Shown here in pieces: positions 32,316-42,971 of a DNA stretch of 64,000 nt. Positions within the stretch are counted from its first letter, which is position 1. Every line of letters starts with the position of its first letter. This DNA comes from Delphinapterus leucas (taxonomy: Eukaryota; Chordata; Mammalia; Artiodactyla; Monodontidae), in NCBI RefSeq assembly GCF_002288925.2, contig NW_022098072.1:19020326-19084325 (forward strand), given 5' to 3'. The notes below the pieces were generated by a model, which saw only the letters and a program-made list of their open reading frames with translations, had not been told where the DNA came from and did not search any database. A program made the position numbers and the translations under genes.

Positions 32316-32445
32316 CTTTGTCCAACACAGCAGCCACTAGCCACATGTAACTATTTAAATTTTAATAACAAAGAAAATTTTAAATTCGGTTGATTAGTAA
32401 CATTAGTCATAGCCCAAGTCCTCAATAGTCACTTGAAATTTGGAG
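32315..32445. mobile_element. hAT-Charlie-type MER DNA transposon fragment
   Basis: 'ttgtccaacacagcagccac', 'tagccacatgtaactattta' and 'ctcaatagtcacttgaaatt' match a familiar short MER element. Exact family not assigned. Confidence 0.6.
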
Positions 32446-32499
32446 GGAAAGAGCCAATTTGGAATTATTTTCCATAGGCCCTATGAAAAAATAAACAAG

Positions 32500-32930
32500 C
32501 AATAAAGGCCAGAAAAATTCTGAAGAATAGTAATAACGGGAACAGTCCTATAAGATATTAAAACACATTACAAGGCTATAATAATTAAAGTGTTTGAATA
32601 GACTGCTCTATAATAAATAAAACAATAGGAATTCTAGAAACTTACTCCAACACCTATAAAAATTTTGCATGTGATAAAGGAGGCATTTCAAATCAGTGGT
32701 AAAGAGGAATTATTCAATAAATCATGTTAGGACTAGACTTCTAGAAAAAAAACTGTATCCCTACTTCACTTCTTACTCCAAAATAAATTCCAAATGTAGC
32801 AAAGATATAAACATAAAAGAAAGCCCTATTACAGGTTTGCTTATAGTAGCAAAGGATTGGAAACAACCTGAAGGCCCTTTAATGATTAAATAATCATGGT
32901 ATATACATTCAATTTAATACTATTTAGTTA
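32500..32930 (+). mobile_element. Older L1 ORF2/3' fragment
   Basis: 'aaggctataataattaaagt', 'gataaaggaggcatttcaaa' and 'ggattggaaacaacctgaag' are L1 landmarks in order, with deletions. Confidence 0.65.
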
Positions 32931-33465
32931 ATGGGAAAGAATATTTGTATTATGTTCAGATAATATAAGTGGGCCACATAAGTGGCCCATTATCATTCCT
33001 TGTTAACAAAGAGGCAACCAATCCCTTCTAAATATATCAGATTTGTTTAATTCTTTTTGTCTTCATCTGCACTAAGGTTGCCAAGTGTCCAGCACTGAAC
33101 TGTGGTTTAGCTTTCTGTCCAGCAAAAGGAAAATTTTAAAACTAGATACAAGATGCCTTTATCATTAAAAAATTACTGGAAAATTTTTTTAGAAATAACA
33201 GTATCCTGGTGGGTAGACAAAGCAGTGTTTTTAATAAGGGGAAAAGAGGAATACCTGAATAAATGACACCATTTGTGGAGTCTCTGTCGTAACAGATATT
33301 TCTGTTTTAATTTTTTGAACAAAATTTGAGATCTAAACTATTGGCTTCCTACCATGTAAAGGGAGGTTTTCAAATTTACAGTCTTCCACCTCATACACAC
33401 ACACAAAACACATGTTTCTTTTCTCAATTACAGCATAATTTTTGGTTAGATAAAAATTTAGCATT
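32931..33465. other. Intergenic, no recognised element
   Basis: AT-rich unique-looking DNA between L1 remnants and the ERV-like block. Confidence 0.4.
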
Positions 33466-33469
33466 TATA

Positions 33470-33913
33470 TTATTACAAGTAAGCTGCAGTGGATGCTGTG
33501 ATGAGCCACCCAGCTCCCTCCTTAGTACAGAATATATCCCCCAACTGCTGGAGGCACTGCTGGCAGACGCCTCTCCACCGGCAGCCTTGGAATTAGCTTC
33601 TGAGAGTCGGCTCACGGATGTCAAGACCCCTTCCCAGACATGGTGAGTGGCTGTCATTCAACGACTGCTCAGCATGGAGGTAAAAGGCCCTCAGTGCAAC
33701 TTGGGACAATCCTCAAGGGCCAGCCCAGCTTTAGAGCTCCCTATGGGTTCAGCTAAGGCCTTTATCCAGGCCAAATTTTTCATCTGCCCAATCCTGCTTC
33801 CTTGCTTTTCTTCCTTCCCACAGGTATTGATCTCAAGAGCTCTCCCTAATAAACCTCCTGCCTGCCAATCTCTGTCTCCGGGGCTCCTTTCAAGGAACGC
33901 AACCTGTGACAGT
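33470..33913 (+). mobile_element. ERV-L-like LTR (5' boundary uncertain)
   Basis: The 3' end carries CTAATAAACCTCCTGCCTG, 'atctctgtctccggggctcc' and ends near 'aacctgtgaca', as in ERV-L/MaLR-type LTRs with the poly(A) signal AATAAA. It is followed by 'gtgggtaccagaaatgg', typical of the start of an ERV-L internal region. The left edge is inferred. Confidence 0.55.
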
Positions 33914-36560
33914 GGGTACCAGAAATGGTCTGAGAAAGCAGTTGCTAGGATGGGATTTTGGAGCTGGATCTGCCGTCTGGTTGGCAGAGCCCCAGTGTTG
34001 GTGGAAGGGGAAGCAGACAGCACAAGGCAACAGTGCAATTGTTAAACATTCACTGGTGGTAGCAAAAGCACTAGCTGATGCATTGTATCAGGCACCTGAA
34101 CAATAGGGGGAGAATGATAATATTGGTAAAAGGACAGTGAAAGTGGCTATCGCTAAACTCAATTCATGCTTTGGAAAAAGATAACAGACTAAGAGTGATT
34201 AATTGACTTTATCAAGTGTGCAAATGTGAAAGCCAGAAGGCCTCCTTGGTAGCATGTAAAAAATCTTTTTTCTCCTGCAGCAAAGATGTAGAGAAAGCTG
34301 AGGACCAGGCTCAGGACTTAATCATAAGGGTAGCAGAGCTCCAAAAAAGTTAATCTGTCAGACAAGGCAAGCTTGCTCTGCCAAGGTCAGGGCCCTGGTT
34401 AAACACACAATAGGAGCCTGAGGATAGGATGGAGACCTCTGGATTGAGGCACCTGCAGAACTGCTCCATCCCCCACCTATTACGGGCTAGCGCTCCCCTC
34501 TTCTAGAAGACAATTTGAAGGCCACACCCCTATGAAACAGCACGACCCCCTCAGATCTGCCCCAACCTCCCAGCCTGGCCACTAGACCAGTCACTAGATT
34601 TAAGTCACAACACAACTCAGCCGAGGAGTGCAGGACTCAGCAAACAGGTCCTGGTAGGGCCGGGAGAGAATCCATGGGACAAGATTCAAAGGGTCTTGGA
34701 TCAAAGCAGGCAAACTTTACTTTGGATTCAACACCCTGGCAGGAACCCCAGGAGACGGTGCGAGCATGCTGTCAGGATGACCCCAGGAAGTAAGGAAAAA
34801 GCAATGATCCACATTAAGTGAGGTTTAAATGCCAGCATTGCCCTGTCAGATGGTGGAAGAAGGGATAAAAGGCTCAGAGAAGTGGGCGTGTCAGAGTGGA
34901 TGTACTCTATAAGGCCTAGATGACTGTGCTGGGGGGCGGCACCAGAGTATACACGACTTACCAAAGCAGTAAGCGATGTGCTGGCGAGAGGGGTGCCAAT
35001 GTCTCTAAGACTTCAGTGGTAGCTCTCCTCCACAGACCAGGGATGAAGTGCTGTCTTTACAGAACTCGACTCACTGACAGCAGTGAGAGGGATAGGACAA
35101 CTCCCACCTTTGCCCCAACCCCGTCCTCATAGAGGCCAGTGGTGGTACTTAGCCGTCAGAAGCCAGGTGGATGCAATTATTGTAATGAGCGGTAGGGTTG
35201 AAGTGGCAGCCAAGTGGCCTGACCTACATAGAGTTATGGAGGTGGTAAATAAGCATAGTGTTCCCAGAAGCAAACGCACGAGTAGCCAAAGAAGGTACTA
35301 CTTAACCTGTACAAACAAAAGAAATCAAGGATGGAGGATGAAGGCAGTCATCCCAATGAAAAGTCAGGATGCCTTTTGCCCATTTTACAGAACGGAGCCA
35401 GCTTTGGGGCCCGGAACCCATCAATTAAAAGAGGCCAGGGCTTCCCTGGTGGCGCAGTGGTTGAGAGTCCGCCTGCCGATGCAGGGGACACGGGTTCCTG
35501 CCCCGGTCCGGGAAGATCCCACATGCCGCGGGGCGGCTGGGCCCGTGAGCCATGGCTGCTGAGCCCGCGTGCCTGGGGCCGTGGCCCCGAAAGGGGGAGG
35601 GCAAAAAAGGGGAGGGGCCCCGGAAAAAAAAAAAAAAAAAAAAAAAAAGAAGAGGCCAGGTGCCCAGGAAGGCACAACAAGTGTTCATAGTAATGATTTC
35701 CTAGTCCTTCTCCAATGGGATCCATGGCCATTTACTTGGGTAACTCTACACTGGGGGAAGTGGAAGACCGAAATACTATAAGGACAGTTGGACACAGGGT
35801 CCAGGTTGACATTAATGCCCAGAGCCCTGAAACAGCAGTATGGAACCCTGTTAGAGTGGGGGCCAGTGTCATGGATGTGTGTGTGACCTGTGAGGTTCTA
35901 AGTGTGGTTTAGTTCTTGGGTTAATGCTCCGATATTGCCCTTTTGAAATTCTTAATAGCTTTCGAACAAGGGACCCTGCATGTTCAGCTTGTGCTGGGCC
36001 CTGCAAAGTATGTAGTTGGCCCTAGTGGGAATATATGAGTGGCCTGGAAATGAATGGAGCTCTAGCCCAGGTGTGGCTTACTGTGCATCTGTTGGGTCTG
36101 CAGACCCATCTGTAATACTTTCCTGGTCTCTGACTGTATACTTGGGATAGACATTCCCAGTAACTGACAGCAAGCACCATTCTGCCTCCTTGGCCTGTGG
36201 GATAAGAGCTATCACAGTGAAGACGGCCAAGTGGAGAGCGCTGAAACCGCCAATCTCTTACACTTACACACACACAGCCAAGACAGTAAATAAAAAACAA
36301 TATTGCATCACAGAGGATCTGGCAGAAATTAATGCCACTCTTTAAAACTTAAAGAATGCAGGGGTGGTGTGTGGACCCCATAATACCTCCATTTAAATTG
36401 ACCAATCTTTCCTCTGCAAAAAGCAATAAAAAACCAGAATTTGAAGGGTAACAGTGGACTATTTAAATGTAAACAAGAACTAGCCCTGATTACAGAGGCT
36501 GTATCAGATGTGGTATATTTCCTAGACCCCATTTAAATTCCACCAACTGTCCAAACCACC
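33914..36560 (+). mobile_element. Decayed ERV-L-like internal region with nested SINE
   Basis: Sequence after the LTR includes a gag-like, coiled-coil-type fragment near 34280-34350 (DVEKAEDQAQDLIIRVAELQ) and pol-like remnants further right. All frames are broken by many stops and a SINE at 35440-35649 interrupts it. It is an old inactive endogenous retrovirus-like copy. No functional gene is suggested. Confidence 0.45.
35440..35649 (+). mobile_element. CHR-type SINE with aberrant 3' half
   Basis: Normal head and B box up to about 35570, then the expected 3' half is replaced by a homopolymer-smoothed version (35571-35622) before a 27-A tail. Target-site duplication AAGAGGCCAGG at 35429-35439 and 35650-35660. 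Confidence 0.9.
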
Positions 36561-36668
36561 CCTCTTTTTCTTTTAAGGTCTAGAATCTCATATGGAATCA
36601 TATTTATGTGTCAGTTTAAGACAGTTCCACAGTCTTTCCCTGTCTCTCAAGTCATCAACCGTCTTAAG

Positions 36669-36742
36669 AGGCTTCCCTGGTGGCGCAGTGGTTAAGAATC
36701 TGCCTGCCAATGCAGGGGACAAGGGTTCGAGCCCTGGACCAG
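36669..36742 (+). mobile_element. SINE head only: tRNA-like monomer without body or tail
   Basis: It contains GGCTTCCCTGGTGGCGCAGT, an A-box-like region and the B box GGTTCGAGCCC, then stops at 'ctggaccagaaaag'. The usual body and A tail are missing, either by deletion or because only the head was retroposed. Confidence 0.8.
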
Positions 36743-37320
36743 AAAAGAAGCTTCACTTATAATGTTTTTGAAATCGTCAACTGCTCCCTATAATATTTCT
36801 GTTTTCTCCAAGTCCCTTCTTTCTTCTTGTTTCTTCTCTTTCATACTGGAGGCTTTCTTAAAATACCTGGCCTCCCTCGGCTGTCTGTTTCATGAGAATG
36901 GGGCACTGAAAACCTATGTTTAGAAGCTATGGGGAAGGAGAGGAGGGAGAGATTATTGACTGATAGATTCTACTGTAGGGCTTAGGGTGATCTGGACAGG
37001 CTTGGTTAGTTTCTCATAATAATCCTCCAGTCACATGCCTGGATAATGCAGTTGTGGGTGTCTATGTTCTCAGAGCTGAGTTGAGCAAGAGGCTAGAATC
37101 CCACTGGCTTTATTAGATTCTTACATAATACCCACATTCAGTATGAAACCTTTACTTCACCTTCTCAGAATCAGCCTCTCTAAAGAATGAATTGCTGGCA
37201 GCCAGAGGATAGGGTTTTCTGCCTGGTGCCTCTTGCTCCTAGCCTTTGGGGAATTCTCTGGCGAGAATAAACCTGCTTCTGGACTCTCCCTTAGAGATAC
37301 TTTTGGTTTTTTTCTGATTC
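36743..37320. other. Unclassified intergenic DNA, possibly LTR-like at its end
   Basis: 'gcgagaataaacctgcttct' near 37261 resembles an LTR poly(A) region, but no LTR boundaries or flanking repeats could be placed. Confidence 0.3.
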
Positions 37321-37324
37321 CCTA

Positions 37325-37550
37325 AATCAATGGTTATGAACCAGGGACAACTTTGCACTCAGGAGACATTTGACAATACTGGAGATATTTTTGGTTGTCA
37401 CAGTTGGGAAGGAGATGCTACCAGCATCTAGTGGGTTGAAGCTAGGGATGCCGCCAAACATCCTACAAGGCCCAGAACAGCTTTTTACAATAAACAATTA
37501 GCTGGCCCCAAATGTCAACAGTACCCTGTTGAGAAACTCTTACCTAATTC
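37325..37550 (+). mobile_element. Ancient nonautonomous DNA-transposon-like repeat (copy 2 of 3)
   Basis: 'caatggttatgaaccaggga', 'agatatttttggttgtcaca' and 'aacatcctacaaggcccaga'. The reverse complement resembles 12485-12690 and 48250-48475. Confidence 0.65.
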
Positions 37551-37904
37551 ATTCAGCGTAAATATTTCTTCTAGCTTCTAGTTTTTGGATGCCACCTCAT
37601 TTTTTCTTCCACTCTCAGGTTTTGTACCTTTATGCCTTTTAAAAATCCTTTACTGACATTTAAGAGTTAGTCCTAGTAAACATAATTGTTTAGCACATTT
37701 GACCTAAACTCATATGGTGGAATTTGAATTTGGATTTGTTGAAAATATTTCAATTCCTGTCTCAAATGCTGGCTTAGACGAATGGTTAGTGTTAGGAAGA
37801 ATGTGTGAACCAAAGAGTGAAACAGGATGCATGTGGAATCAGTAAGAAATGGACTTTGGGTCTTATGGAACATTCCATACAGTTGTTCTGAAGGTAAGCT
37901 GTCC

Positions 37905-38272
37905 TTTTTTTTAATAAATTTATTTATTTATTTTTGGCTGTGTTGGGTCTTCGTTGCTACATGTGGGCTTTCTCTATTTGCAGCGAGCGGGGGCTACTCT
38001 TCATTGTGGTGTGTGGGCTTCTCATTGCGGTAACTTCTCTTTGTTGCGGAGCACAGGCTCTAGGTGCACGGGCTTCAGTAGTTGTGGCTTGTAGGCTCTA
38101 GAGCACAGGCTCAGTAGTTGTGGCTCACAGGCTCTAGAGGACAGGCTCAGTAGTTGTGGCGCACAGGCTTGGTTACTCTGCAGCATGTGGGATCTTCCCA
38201 GACCAGGGCTCGAACCCATGTCTCCTGCATTGGCAGGCAGATTCTTAACCACTGCGCCACCAGGGAAGTCCC
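37905..38272 (-). mobile_element. CHR-type SINE, long form
   Basis: T-rich/(ATTT)n start, 'ggctgtgttgggtcttcgtt', repeated 'gctcagtagttgtggc' units and the reverse-complemented head ending GGGAAGTCCC. Imperfect AAGCT-type flanking repeats. Confidence 0.9.
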
Positions 38273-38391
38273 AAGCTACCATTTTTTTTAAAATAAGAAA
38301 TGAATAAATGAAAGCTACAGAGAGCAAAAACTACATTATCACTTGAAATGTATAAAATACTTTTTAATCTTCACAGGGGCTGACCAGAATG

Positions 38392-38616
38392 TTTTTGTTT
38401 TTGTTTTGTTTTTTTGTTTTTTTTCCAGTACGCGGGCCTCTCACTGCTGTGGCCTCTCCTGTTGCGGAGCACAGGCTCTGGATGCGCAGGCTCAGCGGCC
38501 ATGGCTCACAGGCCCAGCTGCTCCGCGGCATGTGGGATCTTCCCGGACCGGGGCACGAACCCATGTCCCCTGCATTGGCAGGCGGACTCTCAACCACTGC
38601 ACCACCAGGGAAGCCC
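38392..38616 (-). mobile_element. CHR-type SINE, short form
   Basis: (TTTTG)n/T run, CAGTACGCGGGCCTCTCACT, and the reverse-complemented head ending GGGAAGCCC. Confidence 0.92.
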
Positions 38617-39835
38617 AAGAGTTAAGTCTTTGGTTGAAAATCATACACATACTCCTCCAACATTTCTGGTTGTGTCTTTTTCCATGAAAAACCTCCATGG
38701 TTCTCAAAAACACAAGAGAAATAGCTCAATAAGTAAACCTTGATTAAATTTGTATATTCATTACTAAATAATTGCTTCAATTGTGTAATTCCATTTACTA
38801 TAATTTGAAGAGAAAGGTATTTGTGTGGCCTAGAAAGAACATGTAAGACTCAGTCATCATAGTTTTTTTTATAGATAAAATGATTCTGAAGCTAAATTAT
38901 TTTAGCAATTCTTGACATAAAGGCAAAAACATACACATTTTTCTCTGATGCCCTTTTCCATTCTTATAAGAAAAAAATAAACAACTGCATTTCAAAGAAA
39001 GTATATTAGTTGCCTAAGATTTGATCGGTTTTTAAACTATCAGGGAATTTCTTCCTTTTGAGAAATGAGAAAGCCTAGCTATGACCTGGAAGTGAAATAT
39101 AGAGCTCTCATAACCACAGCAAGACCAAAAATCAATCTCCCAGATCTATGCCAAAGTCAACCCTTCCAGTCCCTCCCACCTGAGACACAGATAGTTCATT
39201 GAATTCTACTCCATGGCATTGAGGAATGAAGCCTGTCAGGTGGTTTCTGCATGTCAGTAAGGGCAGCCTTTCTGCTGGAGGTCAGCCTGGGAGGGAACTC
39301 CTAGGCAGCAGGGTCAAGGCCGCAAGTTGTGACACAGCAAGTTGGTAGCATCGCGTGACAGCTCGCTCTAGACTCTCCTTCGTGCGTGGCTTCAGTTTCT
39401 AACGCCACACAAAGCACTTCAAGACAAAAGGCTAGAAATGCTACCCCTCCTGAGACTTGCAGAGAAACTGTAGCTATAAGCCAATTCCCTGCCCTACACT
39501 CAGTGAAAATACTGTCACGCAACCTCCCACAGGGTTTCCACAGAGGTAAACCTACAGAACTTCTGAAAATATTATTAATAATCCAGTAATTGTTTTCCTG
39601 CACCTCCTCCACTCCCATCAAATGACTCTGAAGTCTAATTTCTTTTGCTCTGACAAACAGAGCAAGGGAAGAATCCATGATCTCAAGGGAGATAAAGGCA
39701 AAGCAGAGATAAGGCCAGGGACCCTGGAATGGTGTCCATATTCACACATCCCCTCTTGGATGTCCCCTGTACCATCCTCCCCCCCCACCCCGGTTTACAA
39801 CCCATTTCTGTTTCAGTAATCCTAGGAATCGTCAG
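38617..39835. other. Intergenic, no recognised element
   Basis: Unique-looking DNA. Short ORFs on both strands carry no recognisable domain. No splice or promoter pattern stands out. Confidence 0.4.
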
Positions 39836-39838
39836 AAA

Positions 39839-39868
39839 GGGGGTGGGGCGGGGTGGGGGGGAAGGGTG
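39839..39868 (+). other. Potential G-quadruplex tract
   Basis: Five runs of three or more G with loops of 1-2 bases, in order GGGGG, T, GGGG, C, GGGG, T, G7, AA, GGG. A C run on the same strand lies about 55 bp upstream (39779-39791). Confidence 0.55.
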
Positions 39869-39898
39869 TTGTTTTTCATCCAACACAAAGTATTCAGC

Positions 39899-40245
39899 TG
39901 GGACTTCCCTGGTGGCACAGTGGTTAAGAATCCATCTGCCAATGCAGGGGACACGGGTTCGAGCCCTAGTCCGGGAAGATCCCACATGCCACGGAGCAAC
40001 TAAGCCCGTGCGCCACAACTACTGAGCCTGCGCTCTAGAGCCAGCGAGCCACAACTACTGAGCCCGTGAGCCACAACTGCTGAGCCCATGTGCCACAACT
40101 ACTGAAGCCCGTGTGCCTAGAGCCCACGCTTGGCAACAAGAGAAGCCACCGCAATGAGAAGCCCACACACCGCAACGAAGAGTAGACCCTGAGAAAGCCC
40201 ATGCACAGCAATGAAGACCCAATGCAGCCATAAACAAACAAACAA
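39899..40245 (+). mobile_element. CHR-type SINE, long form
   Basis: Head TGGGACTTCCCTGGTGGCAC, a body with repeated 'cacaactactgagccc' and an (AAAC)n tail. Exact 14-bp target-site duplication ACAAAGTATTCAGC (39885-39898 and 40246-40259). Confidence 0.94.
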
Positions 40246-40259
40246 ACAAAGTATTCAGC

Positions 40260-40730
40260 AAGCCTCCCCAGAGAGGCAAAACTTTTTCTCTACCCTCTTA
40301 CAGCCTCCAGCTGGGCCTGAGGATTAAGTTGATAGAAGACAGATTAACAGGAGGAAAGCACGCAAATTCTATTTAGTATTTTTACATGCACATAGGAGCC
40401 TTCCCAGGAAAATGAAGACCCAAAATGCAGTTAGGCCTGAGTGCTTAGATACTAGGTTGAACAAAAAGTAGTGACTGTGGAAAAGTAACTAAAATGTCTG
40501 TGGAGGCTAAAGGAAGATGAAGGTTATCCTAACAAGGCCTGTTTGTACAGATCTCTCTTAGCCTCAACTTTCCATCTCTGCGTTTCTTTCCTCCTGGTAC
40601 GGGGAGGGCATCGTTCACATGGGAGTTTTATCTCCTGCTTTTAGGAAGAAAGGTGAGGTCAGCACACCTTTCTTGCATGTGCTGTTTTTCAAGTGCCTTT
40701 ATCTCAAGATCATCCTTATGACAAAGTGGT
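40260..40730. other. Unclassified intergenic DNA
   Basis: No family recognised with confidence. The texture is repeat-like and could be an LTR in reverse, but no boundaries are visible. Confidence 0.3.
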
Positions 40731-40734
40731 ATGT

Positions 40735-40845
40735 TTGGGGGTGGCCATGCGGCTTATAGGATCTTAGTTCCCTGACCAGGGATTGAACCTAGGCCCCAGC
40801 AGTGAAAGTGCCAAGTCCTAACCACTGGACCACCAGGGAATTCCA
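40735..40845 (-). mobile_element. Older tRNA-derived SINE fragment
   Basis: 'gcggcttataggatcttagt', 'ccctgaccagggattgaacc' and 'ccactggaccaccagggaat' in reverse orientation. Confidence 0.8.
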
Positions 40846-40852
40846 AACAAGG

Positions 40853-41253
40853 TGTTATAGACTGAATTGTGTCCCCCACAAAATTCATACGTTAAAAAAA
40901 AAAATTTATAGGTTGAAGTCTTAACCCCTAGTACCTTAGAATGTGACTGTATTTGGAGATAGGACCATTTAATTAAGGTTAAATGAGGTCATATGGGTGG
41001 GCCCTAATCCAACATAACCCATGTCCTTATAAAAAGAGATACTGGGGCACAAGTACAGAGGATCCACCATGTGAGGACACAGCAAGAGGGCAACCATCTG
41101 CAAGCCAAGGAGAGACACCACAGAAGGAGCCAACCCCGCAGAAACCTTGACCTCAGATTTCTGGCCTCCAGAACTGTGAGAAAATGCATTTCTGTTGTTT
41201 GAGCCACCCGGTCGTGATATTTTGTTATGGCGGCCTGAGCAGGTTAATATACA
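40853..41253 (+). mobile_element. MLT1-type MaLR solo LTR
   Basis: It starts TGTTATAGACTGAATTGTGT, then 'gtgactgtatttggagatag', 'gtgaggacacagcaagaggg', 'ctccagaactgtgagaaaat', and ends 'ttaatataca'. This order matches MLT1 LTRs. The hexamer ACAAGG occurs at both edges (40847-40852 and 41251-41256). No internal region adjoins it. Confidence 0.8.
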
Positions 41254-41838
41254 AGGTAAAAGAGTATCACATAAAATGTTTTCCTGAGGAACTATGTAGA
41301 CTTTCCCCTTGATAAATTCCAGCAGTCTTAAAGCACAAGAAGATATATCTAAAGGAGTTCTGTAGCTAGTGAATGATTAAACATAGAACCTGACTATTTA
41401 CAATCAGCGCTGTCTTCCGAAAGGTTACATCTTACAGGCTCTTGTCCGATGTGTGTGTTCTCCCTCCTGGCTCTGTGATGACACTTTGCTGCATCATTTG
41501 GCAGTTCCCTAATTGGTTTTCTATTTTCCAAGGGCCAGTTTTCTGATGAAAGCTCTTTACAGCCTCACCACTTTGGACAGCGGAGGGGGTGGGAGGGAGA
41601 CTGCCTGTTGACAGAAGCTGTTTCTAAGAAACTCATCTCTTGTTTTCTCTTGATACAGTCTGTGATGGGAGAAGAGACTGAAGGGACAAACTTAGGAAAC
41701 AAAGTACCAAATCTCAAGCAGGGATGCGATTCCCTGCAGGGTGCTAGCCGTGAGCCATTCAGCCACTACGGCTTGCGCTCCAATCCTGAGCCAGGCACTG
41801 AGGACATACACAGCCAAGAATGAGTTAACGTTCTAGTT
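41254..41838. other. Intergenic, no recognised element
   Basis: Unique-looking DNA. A 71-codon ORF here has no recognisable motif. Confidence 0.4.
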
Positions 41839-41852
41839 AAGTGTGATGTCTT

Positions 41853-42065
41853 TTTTTTTATGATGCTTTTTATTTTTTTTAATATTTATTATTCATTTTG
41901 GCTGTGCCGGGTCTTAGTTGCAGCACATGGGATCTTCGCTGCGGCATGCAGGATCTTTTGGTTGCGGCATGCATGTGGGATCTAGCTCCCCAACGCAGGG
42001 ATAGAACCTGGGCTCCCTGCATTGGGAGCTCGGACTCTTACCCACTGGACCACCAGTGAAGTCCC
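41853..42065 (-). mobile_element. tRNA-derived SINE, older type
   Basis: 'ttttggctgtgccgggtctt', 'gcggcatgcatgtgggatct' and 'cactggaccaccagtgaagt'. Target-site duplication AAGTGTGATGTCTT (41839-41852) and AAGTGTAATGTCTT (42066-42079), one mismatch. Confidence 0.9.
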
Positions 42066-42079
42066 AAGTGTAATGTCTT

Positions 42080-42740
42080 AATTAATGAACCCTGAGACTA
42101 GTGCTCCTCTAAAATGAAGTTGTGTGCATTAAAAAAAAAAAAAAAAAAAAACTCCCATTCTGAAGGCACCACAGAGACGTTTGGAGCTCAGAATGAAGAA
42201 AGTGGGGGAGAGGGTCTCACTTCCAGAGAGCTAAGTGGCAGAATCAGAATGAAGAGGCAGAGACATGGCAGATGGGGGGTCGGGGCTAAGGAAGAGGCAG
42301 CCTCGGTGAATGGAATAGGCCTTGACCTTCTCCCACCTGTAACCTCAGGGCATCTCCCACCCCCCAGCACAAATGCTGACACCTTCTCTGTGGTGGGAAC
42401 CTGTTCGCAGGGCTCCGCCAGCCCTCTAGGCAAGAGGCGGACGTTTAGAAGGAAAGTGGGACCTTGCCACTTCTGGAGCAGGAGAGCAAGCCTCAGCTAA
42501 GCAACCAGACTGAGAACCGTCACAGTCTCCCTCAACCAACCTGAGACTCTCCCTCTATCAATCGCACCCCACCCCAGCCATGGGGTCAGAAAGCAGATCC
42601 CCAAACAACACCCAGGATCAACCAAACCAAAAGCTGGTTCGTTGGGAAAATTTCCAGATCTACCCACATGGAAAATAAGCAGCCCACAGAAAATTATGGG
42701 TTTTACTGCTTCAGGAAATAGAGGAAAAAATTGAGAGGAA
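42080..42740. other. Intergenic, no recognised element
   Basis: Contains an A run (42131-42151) but no assignable repeat or gene. Confidence 0.4.
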
Positions 42741-42755
42741 AAAATGCTAACAGTG

Positions 42756-42956
42756 TGGGCTTCCCCGGTGGCACAGTGGTTGAGGGTCCACCTGCCGATG
42801 CAGGGGACCCGGGTTCGTGCCCCGGTCCAGGAAGATCCCACATGCCGCGGAGCGGCTGGGCCCGTGAGCCGTGGCCGCTGAGCCTGCGCGTCCGGAGCCT
42901 GTGCTCCGCAACGGGAGAGGCCACAACAGTGAGAGGCCTGCGTACCGCAAAAAAAA
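42756..42956 (+). mobile_element. CHR-type SINE, short form
   Basis: Head GGGCTTCCCCGGTGGCACAG, B box GGTTCGTGCCC and 'gagaggcctgcgtaccgc', then an A tail. Target-site duplication AAAATGCTAACAGTG (42741-42755) and AAAATGCTAACGGTG (42957-42971). Confidence 0.94.
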
Positions 42957-42971
42957 AAAATGCTAACGGTG

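Noticed and set aside
24374..32930. The two older L1 parts either side of the full-length L1 (24695-25225 antisense, 32125-32930 sense) as one twin-primed element split by it
   Set aside because: The sense part includes sequence from close to the L1 3' end, overlapping what the antisense part covers, so a single inverted element does not fit well.
33647..34045. 132-codon ORF as a novel gene
   Set aside because: It straddles the LTR/internal junction of an ERV-like element, with no coding signature of its own.
42114..42500. 128-codon ORF beginning at an A run
   Set aside because: It includes a poly-lysine stretch from a 21-A run, with no domain, splice or promoter evidence.
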